Made by a program: the position numbers and the translations under genes
Notes under the pieces: generated by a model
Told to the model about the DNA's origin: nothing
What the model saw: the letters and a program-made list of their open reading frames with translations, nothing else
The model's database searches: none
Shown here: one piece after another, positions 18,697-27,854 of the stretch
Numbering within the stretch: position 1 is the first letter of the stretch
Layout of the letters: each line of letters starts with the position of its first letter
Assembly (NCBI GenBank): GCA_937873795.1
Contig: CALMWE010000314.1
Location: forward strand, 1-37,400
Origin: an uncultured Caryophanales bacterium
Lineage (GTDB): Bacteria > Bacillota_I > Bacilli_A > RFN20 > CAG-826
DNA: 37,400 bases
Direction of reading: 5' to 3'

Positions 18697-19965
18697 ATGA
18701 TGCTTGCCCCCTTAGCCTTCCGGATGCGCCCCAAAACCTTGGATGAAGTCATTGGTCAAACCGATTTGGTCGGTGCCAACGGCTTTTTAACCAACTGCGT
18801 GAAAAACCAAACGTTGGTATCAATCATCTTTTATGGTCCTCCCGGAGCGGGTAAAACCACGATTGCCGAAGCATTCGCGTCGTCGATGGGTGTGCATTTC
18901 ATCAAACTAAACGCCGTCACCAGCGGTAAAAAAGAAATCGAAGCGGCCATCGAGGAAGCGAAGTTTTTCCATCCCACGATCGTGATTTTGGATGAAGTCC
19001 ACCGCTTAAACAAAGATAAACAAGACCTGCTTTTGCCGTATATCGAAGACGGCAGTATATATATGCTCGGAGCGACCACCGCAAATCCGTATATCGCGAT
19101 CAACCCGGCTATTCGGAGCCGTTGCCACCTGCTTGAAGTCAAAGCGCTTTCGCAAGAAGACGTCGCTTTGGGTTTAAAACGGGCCAGCGAAAGTCCGCAA
19201 GGATTGAATGGAAAAGTGAAGTTTACTCCGGAAGCTCTGGCATTGATTGCCAAACTCGCGGGAGGCGACCTCCGCTTTGCCCTCAATTATGTCGAAGTCA
19301 GCGCCTTGACGGGCAATAAAAAAGAAATCACCGTGGATGATGTCAAAGCCATTGTCCGCGTGCCGAATTATCTGATGGATAAAGACGAAAGCGAACATTA
19401 TGACTCGGTTTCGGCCTTACAAAAAAGTATCCGCGGCAGCGATGTCGATGCGGCCCTTTATTATTTGGCGCGCCTCTGCATTGCCGGGGATTTGGAAAGC
19501 ATTGAACGGCGGTTGTTGGTCACCGCTTACGAAGATATTGGCCTTGCTAATCCTAATGCCGTACAACGGACGGCGTTAGCTTTGGAAAGCGCGCGCAAAG
19601 TCGGATTCCCCGAAGCCGTGATTCCGTTAGGCTTTGCCGTGTGTGACCTAGCCCTATCCCCCAAATCGAAAGCCAGTTGCAACGCTGTGCATGCGGCAAT
19701 GGACTTAGCTGCCGAAAAACCCTTGGATGTCTTGGATTATCTAAAGTTGACACCGGTGAGTATCGCTTTAGAAGACCGCTACCCCTACGACCGTCCGGAT
19801 TTATGGGATAAAATCCAATATTTACCCGAGATGATCAAGGAAATGCGCTTTTATGAACCTAGCGGTTCGGGCGCTTATGAACGGCAACTCAATGATAATT
19901 ACGCGCGTTTAAAAAAGATCCCCCGCACGAGGAACTTAAGAGAACTGAAGAAAAAGGCACGGTGA
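18697..19965 (+). CDS. rarA: Replication-associated recombination protein A (AAA+ ATPase)
   Basis: LAFRMRPKTLDEVIGQTDLVG, FYGPPGAGKTTIAEAFA, ILDEVHRLNKDKQDLLLPYIEDG. Confidence 0.94.
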   Translation: MMLAPLAFRMRPKTLDEVIGQTDLVGANGFLTNCVKNQTLVSIIFYGPPGAGKTTIAEAFASSMGVHFIKLNAVTSGKKEIEAAIEEAKFFHPTIVILDEVHRLNKDKQDLLLPYIEDGSIYMLGATTANPYIAINPAIRSRCHLLEVKALSQEDVALGLKRASESPQGLNGKVKFTPEALALIAKLAGGDLRFALNYVEVSALTGNKKEITVDDVKAIVRVPNYLMDKDESEHYDSVSALQKSIRGSDVDAALYYLARLCIAGDLESIERRLLVTAYEDIGLANPNAVQRTALALESARKVGFPEAVIPLGFAVCDLALSPKSKASCNAVHAAMDLAAEKPLDVLDYLKLTPVSIALEDRYPYDRPDLWDKIQYLPEMIKEMRFYEPSGSGAYERQLNDNYARLKKIPRTRNLRELKKKAR

Positions 19966-19975
19966 CGTGCCTTTT
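19952..19975. terminator. Bidirectional terminator between rarA and pdp
   Basis: AAAAGGCACG-GTGA-CGTGCCTTTT; the loop contains the rarA TGA stop. Confidence 0.78.
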
Positions 19976-19978
19976 GAC

Positions 19979-21280
19979 TTATTGAACGGTTTCGTGGACG
20001 ATGGGGTTGAGTTTGATTGGGGTCACGCTGAGTTTGAAGCTCTTGCGGACGTCATCCAAGATTTCTTTGTAGCTTTCGATGTTGGTGTAAACATCGCATA
20101 ACTTCTCGCCTTTTTTGACGGCTTCACCGACTTTTTTGTCGACGATGATGCCGGCGGACATATCGATGATGTCATCTTTGGTCGCTCTTCCGGCGCCTAA
20201 GCGCATCGCGCTTTCGCCGATTTCAAGGGCGTCGATTTGACGGACATAACCATCGCTGTCGGAGTAGACTTCGGCGTGGAATTTGGCCACGGGGAACTTT
20301 TCGGGGTGATAGATGTAGGATTCGTCGCCGCCTTGGGCTTTGACGAGGGAGGCGAGTTTCTTGAGACCACTGCCGTCTTTGATTTTGCTTAAGAGTAAGG
20401 CGCGTCCTTCTTCCAAGGTCTTGGTGGCTTTGGCTTGCAGGAGCATGATGGAACCGGCCGATAAGCACAGTTCTTGGAAGTCTTCAGGTCCGTGACCGTT
20501 GAGCGTGGCAATCGCTTCTTTGACTTCGAGGTTATTGCCGACGGCACGTCCGAGCGGTTGATCCATATCCGTTAAGATGGCGCGGGTATCGCGTCCGAGG
20601 GCATTGCCGATGTCCACCATCGTGCGGGCTAAAATGCGCGCGTCTTCGATGGTTTTCATGAACGCACCGCTACCGAATTTGACGTCGAGTAAGATCGTAT
20701 CGGCGCCACTGGCGAGCTTCTTGCTCATGATGGATGCGGCAATCAAGGGAATCGATTCGACGGTTCCGGTGACGTCACGAAGGGCGTAAAGTTTCTTATC
20801 CGCGGGGACAAGGTCGCCGGTTTGGCCGATGATGGCTAAGCCGATGTCGTTGACTTGTTTGATGAATTTTTTGCTTTCGATGGCCACGCTGACGCCGGGA
20901 ATGGATTCGAGTTTATCGAGCGTTCCGCCGGTATGGCCTAAGCCACGGCCGGACATTTTGGCGACTTTGACGCCACAGGCCGCCACAAGGGGTCCCAAGG
21001 CAAGACTGGTTTTATCGCCGACACCGCCGGTGGAATGCTTGTCCACTTTGATGCCTTTGATGAGGGATAAGTCAATGACGTCCCCACTGTGCATCATCCG
21101 ATCGGTGAGTGCGGAAATTTCTTTGGTGGTCATGCCACGGAAAACGATTGCCATGGCTAAAGCGCTGGCTTGGTAATCGGGAATGGTCCCTTTGGTATAG
21201 CCTTCAATGAAAAACGCTATTTCTTCGGGAGTCAGTTCTAAACCTTCCCGTTTCTTAATAATAATATCGATCATGCGCAT
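19979..21280 (-). CDS. pdp: Pyrimidine-nucleoside phosphorylase
   Basis: MRMIDIIIKKREGLELTPEEIAFFI, KVDKHSTGGVGDKTSLALGPLVAACG. Confidence 0.94.
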   Translation of the reverse strand: MRMIDIIIKKREGLELTPEEIAFFIEGYTKGTIPDYQASALAMAIVFRGMTTKEISALTDRMMHSGDVIDLSLIKGIKVDKHSTGGVGDKTSLALGPLVAACGVKVAKMSGRGLGHTGGTLDKLESIPGVSVAIESKKFIKQVNDIGLAIIGQTGDLVPADKKLYALRDVTGTVESIPLIAASIMSKKLASGADTILLDVKFGSGAFMKTIEDARILARTMVDIGNALGRDTRAILTDMDQPLGRAVGNNLEVKEAIATLNGHGPEDFQELCLSAGSIMLLQAKATKTLEEGRALLLSKIKDGSGLKKLASLVKAQGGDESYIYHPEKFPVAKFHAEVYSDSDGYVRQIDALEIGESAMRLGAGRATKDDIIDMSAGIIVDKKVGEAVKKGEKLCDVYTNIESYKEILDDVRKSFKLSVTPIKLNPIVHETVQ

Positions 21281-21372
21281 GTTATGAATACCTCGTTTCC
21301 ATTATAGTGAATGTCCCCCTTGTTAAGCAAACAAAAAAAGGAAAAAGAATGCCTAAAAAGATATTAATATCT

Positions 21373-22167
21373 TTATTTCTTCCCTTTGGGGGATTTCTTC
21401 TTGTTTTTGCCGAGTGTGATTTCGGCGATGTAATCGACGTCTTTGGCCCGTAGAGCATCCACTTCGGGTTGCAAGCGGGCGTACACCATTTCGGCAATGT
21501 CGATGGTCGTACGGCCTTGCATTTCTTCATAAGGAATCGGTTGCAGATAACGGACTTGGATCGGGAACCGTTTGAGGTTGATTTTGAAGCTCAAAGGACG
21601 GAAATTACCGAACGACGCAAACGGGATGATGGTCGTCTTGGTGTTTAACGGAATGCGGAAGGTTCCGGGTTTAAACGGAAGCATCGGGGCATAAGGATCT
21701 TTGTTGCGGGTGCCTTCGGGATAGATATACCAGCTGTGTTCATGGTTGAGCAAAGAGGCTTCGACTTTACGGGCGACTTTGAGTTCTTGCTTGAGATTAT
21801 CGCGTTCAATGAATTCCCCGCTGAGGGCACGGAAAACACGGCCCACGAACGGATATTTGCGGGATTCAATCTTACCGACGAATTTCACGGGGTGTTCGTT
21901 GACCGCCAAAATCATGATGGCGTCAAAGAAGGATAAATGGTTGCCGACGAAGACATAGACCTCACCGGGTTTGATGACTTCGCGGTTCTCAATATGAAAA
22001 TCGATGCGGCAAGCCCGCACCAGACGTAAAACCAATTTTCGTGCTTTTTTATAACGCAACTCTAAGGGATAACGTTCGGGGTGACGTGAATAAGGGAGCA
22101 TCCAGGCGAAGTAATCCCAAATGATGAAGATACCCATAAGGAACAACAAGCGGATATATTTGAACAT
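21373..22167 (-). CDS. Lysophospholipid/glycerolipid acyltransferase (PlsC family)
   Basis: GNHLSFFDA and YPEGTRNKD motifs. Confidence 0.88.
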   Translation of the reverse strand: MFKYIRLLFLMGIFIIWDYFAWMLPYSRHPERYPLELRYKKARKLVLRLVRACRIDFHIENREVIKPGEVYVFVGNHLSFFDAIMILAVNEHPVKFVGKIESRKYPFVGRVFRALSGEFIERDNLKQELKVARKVEASLLNHEHSWYIYPEGTRNKDPYAPMLPFKPGTFRIPLNTKTTIIPFASFGNFRPLSFKINLKRFPIQVRYLQPIPYEEMQGRTTIDIAEMVYARLQPEVDALRAKDVDYIAEITLGKNKKKSPKGKK

Positions 22168-22200
22168 GTTCTAACTCCTTCATTCAAGAATATATCTATA

Positions 22201-22506
22201 TTACACCACTTTTCGAGAAGCTTCGATAGTATCCGTTGCTTTGTTGCTCATGACTTCGAGCGTATCGCAAACAACACCGACGCCCACATTGCCTAAATGT
22301 TCGAGCCGGCCGTGGAGGGCGACATAGGCGCCTTCTCTAAGGTTCATCAAATAGTTACTGGAGGTCCGAGTCCAAAAAATGACGGGGATGATGTCTTTGG
22401 CAAACTTTCCCTCATGATCTTTATAGCTTCGTTCAACTTCAAGATATCGGATCGTGTCGGAAGCATTTCGCCCGACGATACCGACGACGACAACATTGGT
22501 AAACAT
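22201..22506 (-). CDS. Short single-stranded DNA-binding (SSB-like) OB-fold protein
   Basis: NVVVVGIVGRNASDTIRYLEVERSYKD...DIIPVIFWTRTSSNYLMNLREGAYVALHGRLE pattern. Confidence 0.75.
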   Translation of the reverse strand: MFTNVVVVGIVGRNASDTIRYLEVERSYKDHEGKFAKDIIPVIFWTRTSSNYLMNLREGAYVALHGRLEHLGNVGVGVVCDTLEVMSNKATDTIEASRKVV

Positions 22507-22568
22507 GCACTCACCTCTTCCCCATTATAAGAGATACAATGGGTAAGAAAGTCTCGATATTATCACAA

Positions 22569-24710
22569 CTATTTGCGTGCAACGACCATGAACGAAATGC
22601 CATTGACGATAAGGTTTTTGGCAAACATTTCTTTGCCCTCGGTCATGCCTGAGGAAGCAAAGATGACTTGGTAATAATCATCCAACTCATAATAGAGCGT
22701 TTCTTTGGAGGGATTCATGATGACTTTGAAGGCTTTCCAAGGGGCAATCTTTTCGTGGTCGACATAATCGATGATCAACCCGGCATCGTTGAGGTCTTCG
22801 AAGCGGATCATGTTTTCGATATCGGAACTCTTGTCCAAGCGTAAGAAAGCATGCTTTTTACGGAACTTGATGAGGTCGGCAAAGTAAAGGCCTAAAGCCG
22901 GCCGTTCATCGAGCATGCGGTAGTCGAACTTATTGACTTTATCGCCCGAACGGTAGGAATTGGTGTCTCCGCCCTTGGATAAGCCGATTTCTTGGCCCAT
23001 ATGGAAGAAGGGAATGCCAAACGCGAACATCACCGCTGCATTGGCGAGTTTGACGCGCTTGAGTTTGAGTTCGACATCGTCGACCTCATGGCATTTTTCG
23101 AGTTTATCGAAGAACGTCTCGTTATCGTGGCATTCCACGTAGTTGATGGTTTGAAGCGCACTTTTGAATTTGGCCGGGAAAATCAGGTCCATGCACGAAC
23201 CGACATAGGCAAATTTGAAGCCGAGACGGTAATGACTGGCGCCTAAGAGATACCCCGGTTCAGTGATTTTATCGCCCAACGTTCCGCCTTTGGAAATATC
23301 GCGGAAGGCATCGTTAAAGAAGGCAAAATCAGGCAACCGGTCCGCATTATTCATCGAGGATTTGAGTTCACTAGGCAGTTCGGTGGGCATATCCCAACCT
23401 TCGCCGTACATCATGAAATCCGGTTTGATTGCACGGCAGGCTTTCCAAATCGCTTTGGTGGTCTCGGTATCGATAATACCCATGAGGTCAAAACGATAGC
23501 CGTCGATGCCATATTCTTTGACCCAATACGCACAGGCGTCGATAAGCATCTTACGCACCATCGGACGTTCGCTGGCGATGTCGTTGCCACAGAAGGAACC
23601 GTCGCTCATCTTGCCATTTTTCTTTCTGCGGAAGAAGTAATTGGGAACGACTTTTTCAAACGTTGAGTATTGGTAAAGGTAGACATGGTTATACACCACA
23701 TCGAGGTTGATGCGGATGCCGATGTCGTGGAAACTGGAGACCAAAAGTTTCAAGTCGCGGATGCGGCTGGCGGGGTCTTCAAGGTTACTGGCAAAACTGC
23801 CTTCGGGGACAAAATATTGCGCCGGGTCATAGCCCCAATTGTACGACCGCGACGGATCTTTTTCATCGACGGTCTTGAAATCGTAGACCGGCATCAATTG
23901 GATGTGGGTCATGTTAAGACCTGCCAAATAATCGAATCCGGCGGGATAACCTTTTTGGGTGGTCCGCCCTTTTTCGATCATGCCCAGGAAACGCCCTTTG
24001 TGGACGATGTTGGTGGACGGATCACTGGTGATATCGCGGACGCTGGTTTCGTAAATGATGGCGTCCGTATACTTTTCGAATTTCGGGAGTTTGTCGTGAT
24101 GGAAATCCACGGCAAGTTTGGAAAAATCCAAGACCACAGAGTCTTCTCCGTTTTGGGTCGAGGCTTTGGCGTAGAGGTCGGTGACTTCCCGTTCAATCCC
24201 GGAGTTGACGATGAGATAGCGGTAACGGGCGTTCTCCCAGTTGCCCTTTAAGACCAATCGGTAGGTGCCTTTTTCGCCGCGTTCCATCACAAAAAAACTT
24301 TCTTTTTGATCGAGCACGATGCGAAGCGTGACTTTGCTGGCCAGAGGCGCCCAAATGACGAATTTGGTTTCTTGGGGCGAATAGGTACAGCCTAAATCAT
24401 CGCCTTCATAGAAGGTATCGGTGTCGAAGTTAGGAAAATCAATCGCCGAAGAAACATCCAACGGCGTACTTCCGAACTGTTCGATCACGACGTCATAGGC
24501 GTGGCCGAGCACTAACGGCTCGCGAAGTTTAAGGTCATAAATAAAGGCCCCCGCATGGGTCGAAGCTTTATCGACTTTCAGCGTTTCGACAATCTTTCCG
24601 TCACACAATAAAACAAAGTCGTTACGGTCTTCTTTGCCAAACGGAGAAAGTAAAATCACGCGGATAGCGGACGGTCCGGTGAGTTTGGCGATAAAGGTCA
24701 TATCTTTCAT
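22569..24710 (-). CDS. pulA: Type I pullulanase (GH13)
   Basis: YNWGYDPAQYFVPEGSFA, DVVYNHVY, GYRFDLMGIID, GEGWDM; start taken at 24710 (MKDMTF), just after acpS. Confidence 0.93.
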   Translation of the reverse strand: MKDMTFIAKLTGPSAIRVILLSPFGKEDRNDFVLLCDGKIVETLKVDKASTHAGAFIYDLKLREPLVLGHAYDVVIEQFGSTPLDVSSAIDFPNFDTDTFYEGDDLGCTYSPQETKFVIWAPLASKVTLRIVLDQKESFFVMERGEKGTYRLVLKGNWENARYRYLIVNSGIEREVTDLYAKASTQNGEDSVVLDFSKLAVDFHHDKLPKFEKYTDAIIYETSVRDITSDPSTNIVHKGRFLGMIEKGRTTQKGYPAGFDYLAGLNMTHIQLMPVYDFKTVDEKDPSRSYNWGYDPAQYFVPEGSFASNLEDPASRIRDLKLLVSSFHDIGIRINLDVVYNHVYLYQYSTFEKVVPNYFFRRKKNGKMSDGSFCGNDIASERPMVRKMLIDACAYWVKEYGIDGYRFDLMGIIDTETTKAIWKACRAIKPDFMMYGEGWDMPTELPSELKSSMNNADRLPDFAFFNDAFRDISKGGTLGDKITEPGYLLGASHYRLGFKFAYVGSCMDLIFPAKFKSALQTINYVECHDNETFFDKLEKCHEVDDVELKLKRVKLANAAVMFAFGIPFFHMGQEIGLSKGGDTNSYRSGDKVNKFDYRMLDERPALGLYFADLIKFRKKHAFLRLDKSSDIENMIRFEDLNDAGLIIDYVDHEKIAPWKAFKVIMNPSKETLYYELDDYYQVIFASSGMTEGKEMFAKNLIVNGISFMVVARK

Positions 24711-24714
24711 AAAT

Positions 24715-25035
24715 TCATTCCTCAATATGGACGATGGCGACGGCATAATCGCCGTCATGGCTGATGGACACGGGGTAACGTTTTCCCTCGTAAGTCAACA
24801 CGGGCGCACCGCTGTCGTCGTTAATGGTCGAGACGGCGCGGAACGGGATGGTATTCAGTTTCTCATGCATGGCTTTAAAGAACGCTTCTTTGGCAGCGAA
24901 ACGTCCCGCCAGGAAGGTATCTTTGTCGAGGCGTTTTTGGTAAATCGCCAACTCTTCCGCGGATAAAACCCGTTTAGCCAAGGTTGCTTTGCCGCGAACT
25001 CTCGGGATATAGACTAAATCAATGCCGATGCCCAT
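24715..25035 (-). CDS. acpS: Holo-[acyl-carrier-protein] synthase
   Basis: MGIGIDLVYIPRV, FAAKEAFFKAM, SISHDGDYAVAIV; start at 25035 rather than the listed 25116. Confidence 0.93.
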   Translation of the reverse strand: MGIGIDLVYIPRVRGKATLAKRVLSAEELAIYQKRLDKDTFLAGRFAAKEAFFKAMHEKLNTIPFRAVSTINDDSGAPVLTYEGKRYPVSISHDGDYAVAIVHIEE

Positions 25036-25036
25036 C

Positions 25037-27718
25037 TTATTGACCTCCGAAATCAGGGGTCGGGGGTTTGAGAGTAGGAACCGTTTCGGCGGGTTCTGCT
25101 TCCGCACTGGGGGCACGCATCAAAACCTTGCATCCTTTAGCGGTCGCACCGTTTTCGACGGTTTTGGCCACAACCCCATCGGCTTGCAGTTGCGCAAAGA
25201 TTTTTCCGGCTCTGGGGAATCCGAAACCGAATTCACGTTGAATCGAGCTGATGGACGTAGCCTCACGGGTCATAATGATGGATTTGACTTGTTCGTACAT
25301 GTCATCTTCGAATTTGACGGTCCGTAAGCCATCGGCGGGGTTATAAGCCGGTCCGGCGGCGGTATGATCGGTCAGATCGAGGAATTCAGGCTTATAGACG
25401 AGCGGATAACGTTCTTTGATAAAATCGACGACGCGTTTGATTTCTTTGTTATCGACGAAACAGCCTTGAACGCGGGTAAAGCCGGAACGGGAAATCTTGG
25501 CGCAGTCGACGAGCATATCGCCGTTACCCAAGAGTTTTTCGGCACCGCCTTCACCTAAAATCGTGAGCGAGTCGGTGGTCGAAGCCACGGATAAGGCCAC
25601 ACGGGTCGGGAGGTTGGCTTTGATAACGCCGGTAATGACGTTGACGGATGGACGTTGCGTGGAAATGATCAAGTGAATGCCGGCGGCACGGGCTTTTTGG
25701 GCCACGCGGACAACCGGTGTGGCGATTTCTTTGCAGCCTTCGACAAGGTCGGCGTATTCATCGACCACCACGAGGATCGTGGGAAGCTTTTCACGGCCGT
25801 TTTCTTTGGCGGCATCGTTGTATTGATAGATATCGCTGACGTAGGTTTCTTCAAATAAGGTGTAACGGTTTTCCATTTCACCCACTAATTTATCCATCGC
25901 CACTTTGGCTTTGTCGTATTCGGTGATGATCGGGCAAAGAAGGTGCGGCATCTCGCGGTATTTGCTCATTTCAACCCGTTTCGGGTCGATGATGATGAGA
26001 CGTAATTCTTCCGGTGTGTTGCGCATAATCAAGGTCATGATCATGCTGTGCATAAAGATGGATTTACCACTACCGGTCGTACCGGCGACGAGTAAGTGCG
26101 GGAAGTCTTTGACGCTGGTGGCCAAGACATCGCCTGAAATATCTTTACCGAAGGCAATCGTAAGACGGCCTTTTTTGGTCGGATCTTGTTTTTCAAGCGC
26201 GGTCAGCACTTCTTTAAAGCCGACGGTCGTGGGCACGGCGTTTTGAATTTCAAGTCCGGAGGTTGACTTACCGCGGACCAGCGCTTCAAACCGGGCGGGA
26301 ATGCCGCCTAAACGCATCGAAAGGTCGGTGATGACTTTGGCAACGTTGACGACTTGGACATCTTTATCGGGTTGGACGTCGAATCGGGTGACGGACGGTC
26401 CTACTTTATAGGAGGTAATCATGGCACCGACGCCTAAATCTTCAAACGCTTTATTGATGACGGCCATGCGTTGAATGCTGACTTCATCGTTGCGGGCATC
26501 GTCTTTGGCAGTTTCGTAATCCGAGAGTAAATTCAAAGGCGGATAAACGTAATTGGCATAGGGATTGGGAGCGGGCTTTTTCGGCGCTGCCGGTTTTTCC
26601 ACCACCGGTTCGATGGGCTTGGGCGGAGTGAAAACGGTCGGCGCAAAAGCCGCTGAGTTGGAGAAATCGGGTTTGGGAGGGGCCGCCGGAGTCGGTGTTT
26701 GGACAAAGGCCGGGACAATCGGTTCTTCCTCTTCCACTTGAGGCTCGACAACAGGTTGCGGAATCGGTTTGGCTACCGGAATCACTCTTTCGGGCATGGG
26801 TGTCGGCGTCGGAACAGGGTTCGGAGTCGGCACAGGAGCGGAATAGCCCGAGAATGAAGCAGGTCGGGGTGAGGTCGAGGCAGCCACGGTCGGTTGATTC
26901 GTCGGGAACGGCATCGCATTTCCGGAAGCGCGTGAAAAAACGGCTTTGGTTAAACCGCTGGAAGGCGTCGCCGGACGGGAATAAAACGTGTATTGCACGG
27001 GAGCCGCTTGACGATGCTCCTCGGTAATGACCGGTTGGGGTTTTTCTTCGATTTCATCGGGTAAAGCGCGCGCGGCTTGGTAGGTTTGTTTCTCTTCTTT
27101 GGCGGCTTGTGAACGGGATTTGAGATAACTGAAAAAGCGACGGATCAATTTTTCAAAGCAGAGGACGATGCCGAGGCTCATGAAAACGCCAATCACGATT
27201 TGGGTTCCTAACGGGGTAATGGTCGAATTGAGCAGGCCGGCAAAGAAGAAGCCGATGATGCCACCGCCCAAGTTGTTGGTCGTGCTGGTAATTTCAACGG
27301 GTAAAAGGTCCAAGGTACCGATTTGGTTTTGGAAATATTCGAGGAAGTTTTGAAGCGTGATGTTTTCAAGTCCGCTGGCTTCGGTGGGCGTGCTGGAGGC
27401 GATCAGAACCGCCAAGAAAATAAGCAAAATACCCAAAAGCACGAGGTCATAGTGGACGACGAACGCTTTTTTCTTGAAAATGAGGTAAAAAGCAAGGAAA
27501 AACAGGTAGAGCAAAGCGATGAAATAAAAAATGCCGAAGAAGCAAATGAAGCAATAAGCAATGAAGGAACCCACCGGAAGGTGGTTGGGGTCTCCTTGGT
27601 TCAATAATCCGAGCAAAGCGACGAGGGCTAAAAGAATTCCGGAGAGGGTCATTTCCCCGTCATGATTGATGACATTTTTAGGTTTGGCGCTTCGTTCACT
27701 GGCCATAGGTTTCTCCAA
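25037..27718 (-). CDS. ftsK: DNA translocase FtsK/SpoIIIE
   Basis: N-terminal TM segments, Pro-rich linker, VAGTTGSGKSIFMHSMIMTL, winged-helix gamma domain (SISSIQREFGFGFPRAGKIFAQL). Confidence 0.95.
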   Translation of the reverse strand: MEKPMASERSAKPKNVINHDGEMTLSGILLALVALLGLLNQGDPNHLPVGSFIAYCFICFFGIFYFIALLYLFFLAFYLIFKKKAFVVHYDLVLLGILLIFLAVLIASSTPTEASGLENITLQNFLEYFQNQIGTLDLLPVEITSTTNNLGGGIIGFFFAGLLNSTITPLGTQIVIGVFMSLGIVLCFEKLIRRFFSYLKSRSQAAKEEKQTYQAARALPDEIEEKPQPVITEEHRQAAPVQYTFYSRPATPSSGLTKAVFSRASGNAMPFPTNQPTVAASTSPRPASFSGYSAPVPTPNPVPTPTPMPERVIPVAKPIPQPVVEPQVEEEEPIVPAFVQTPTPAAPPKPDFSNSAAFAPTVFTPPKPIEPVVEKPAAPKKPAPNPYANYVYPPLNLLSDYETAKDDARNDEVSIQRMAVINKAFEDLGVGAMITSYKVGPSVTRFDVQPDKDVQVVNVAKVITDLSMRLGGIPARFEALVRGKSTSGLEIQNAVPTTVGFKEVLTALEKQDPTKKGRLTIAFGKDISGDVLATSVKDFPHLLVAGTTGSGKSIFMHSMIMTLIMRNTPEELRLIIIDPKRVEMSKYREMPHLLCPIITEYDKAKVAMDKLVGEMENRYTLFEETYVSDIYQYNDAAKENGREKLPTILVVVDEYADLVEGCKEIATPVVRVAQKARAAGIHLIISTQRPSVNVITGVIKANLPTRVALSVASTTDSLTILGEGGAEKLLGNGDMLVDCAKISRSGFTRVQGCFVDNKEIKRVVDFIKERYPLVYKPEFLDLTDHTAAGPAYNPADGLRTVKFEDDMYEQVKSIIMTREATSISSIQREFGFGFPRAGKIFAQLQADGVVAKTVENGATAKGCKVLMRAPSAEAEPAETVPTLKPPTPDFGGQ

Positions 27719-27810
27719 ATTTTACTTGTAAAATTATTATAGCAAAGAAACTTCAAGGGAGTATGGAAATGTTGCAATTCTTGCAATCGAGGCATACGCC
27801 AATTTTACAA

Positions 27811-27834
27811 AAAAACCCGCTCAACGGCGGGTTT
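27811..27834 (-). terminator. Intrinsic terminator of the RNase J gene
   Basis: AAACCCGC-CGTTGA-GCGGGTTT followed by a T run on the minus strand. Confidence 0.85.
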
Positions 27835-27854
27835 AGTAGTTTTATAGTACCTTT

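Noticed and set aside
23670-24251. 193-aa plus-strand ORF opposite pulA
   Set aside because: Antisense to a clear pullulanase; low-complexity V/D/G-rich translation typical of a shadow frame; no separate support.
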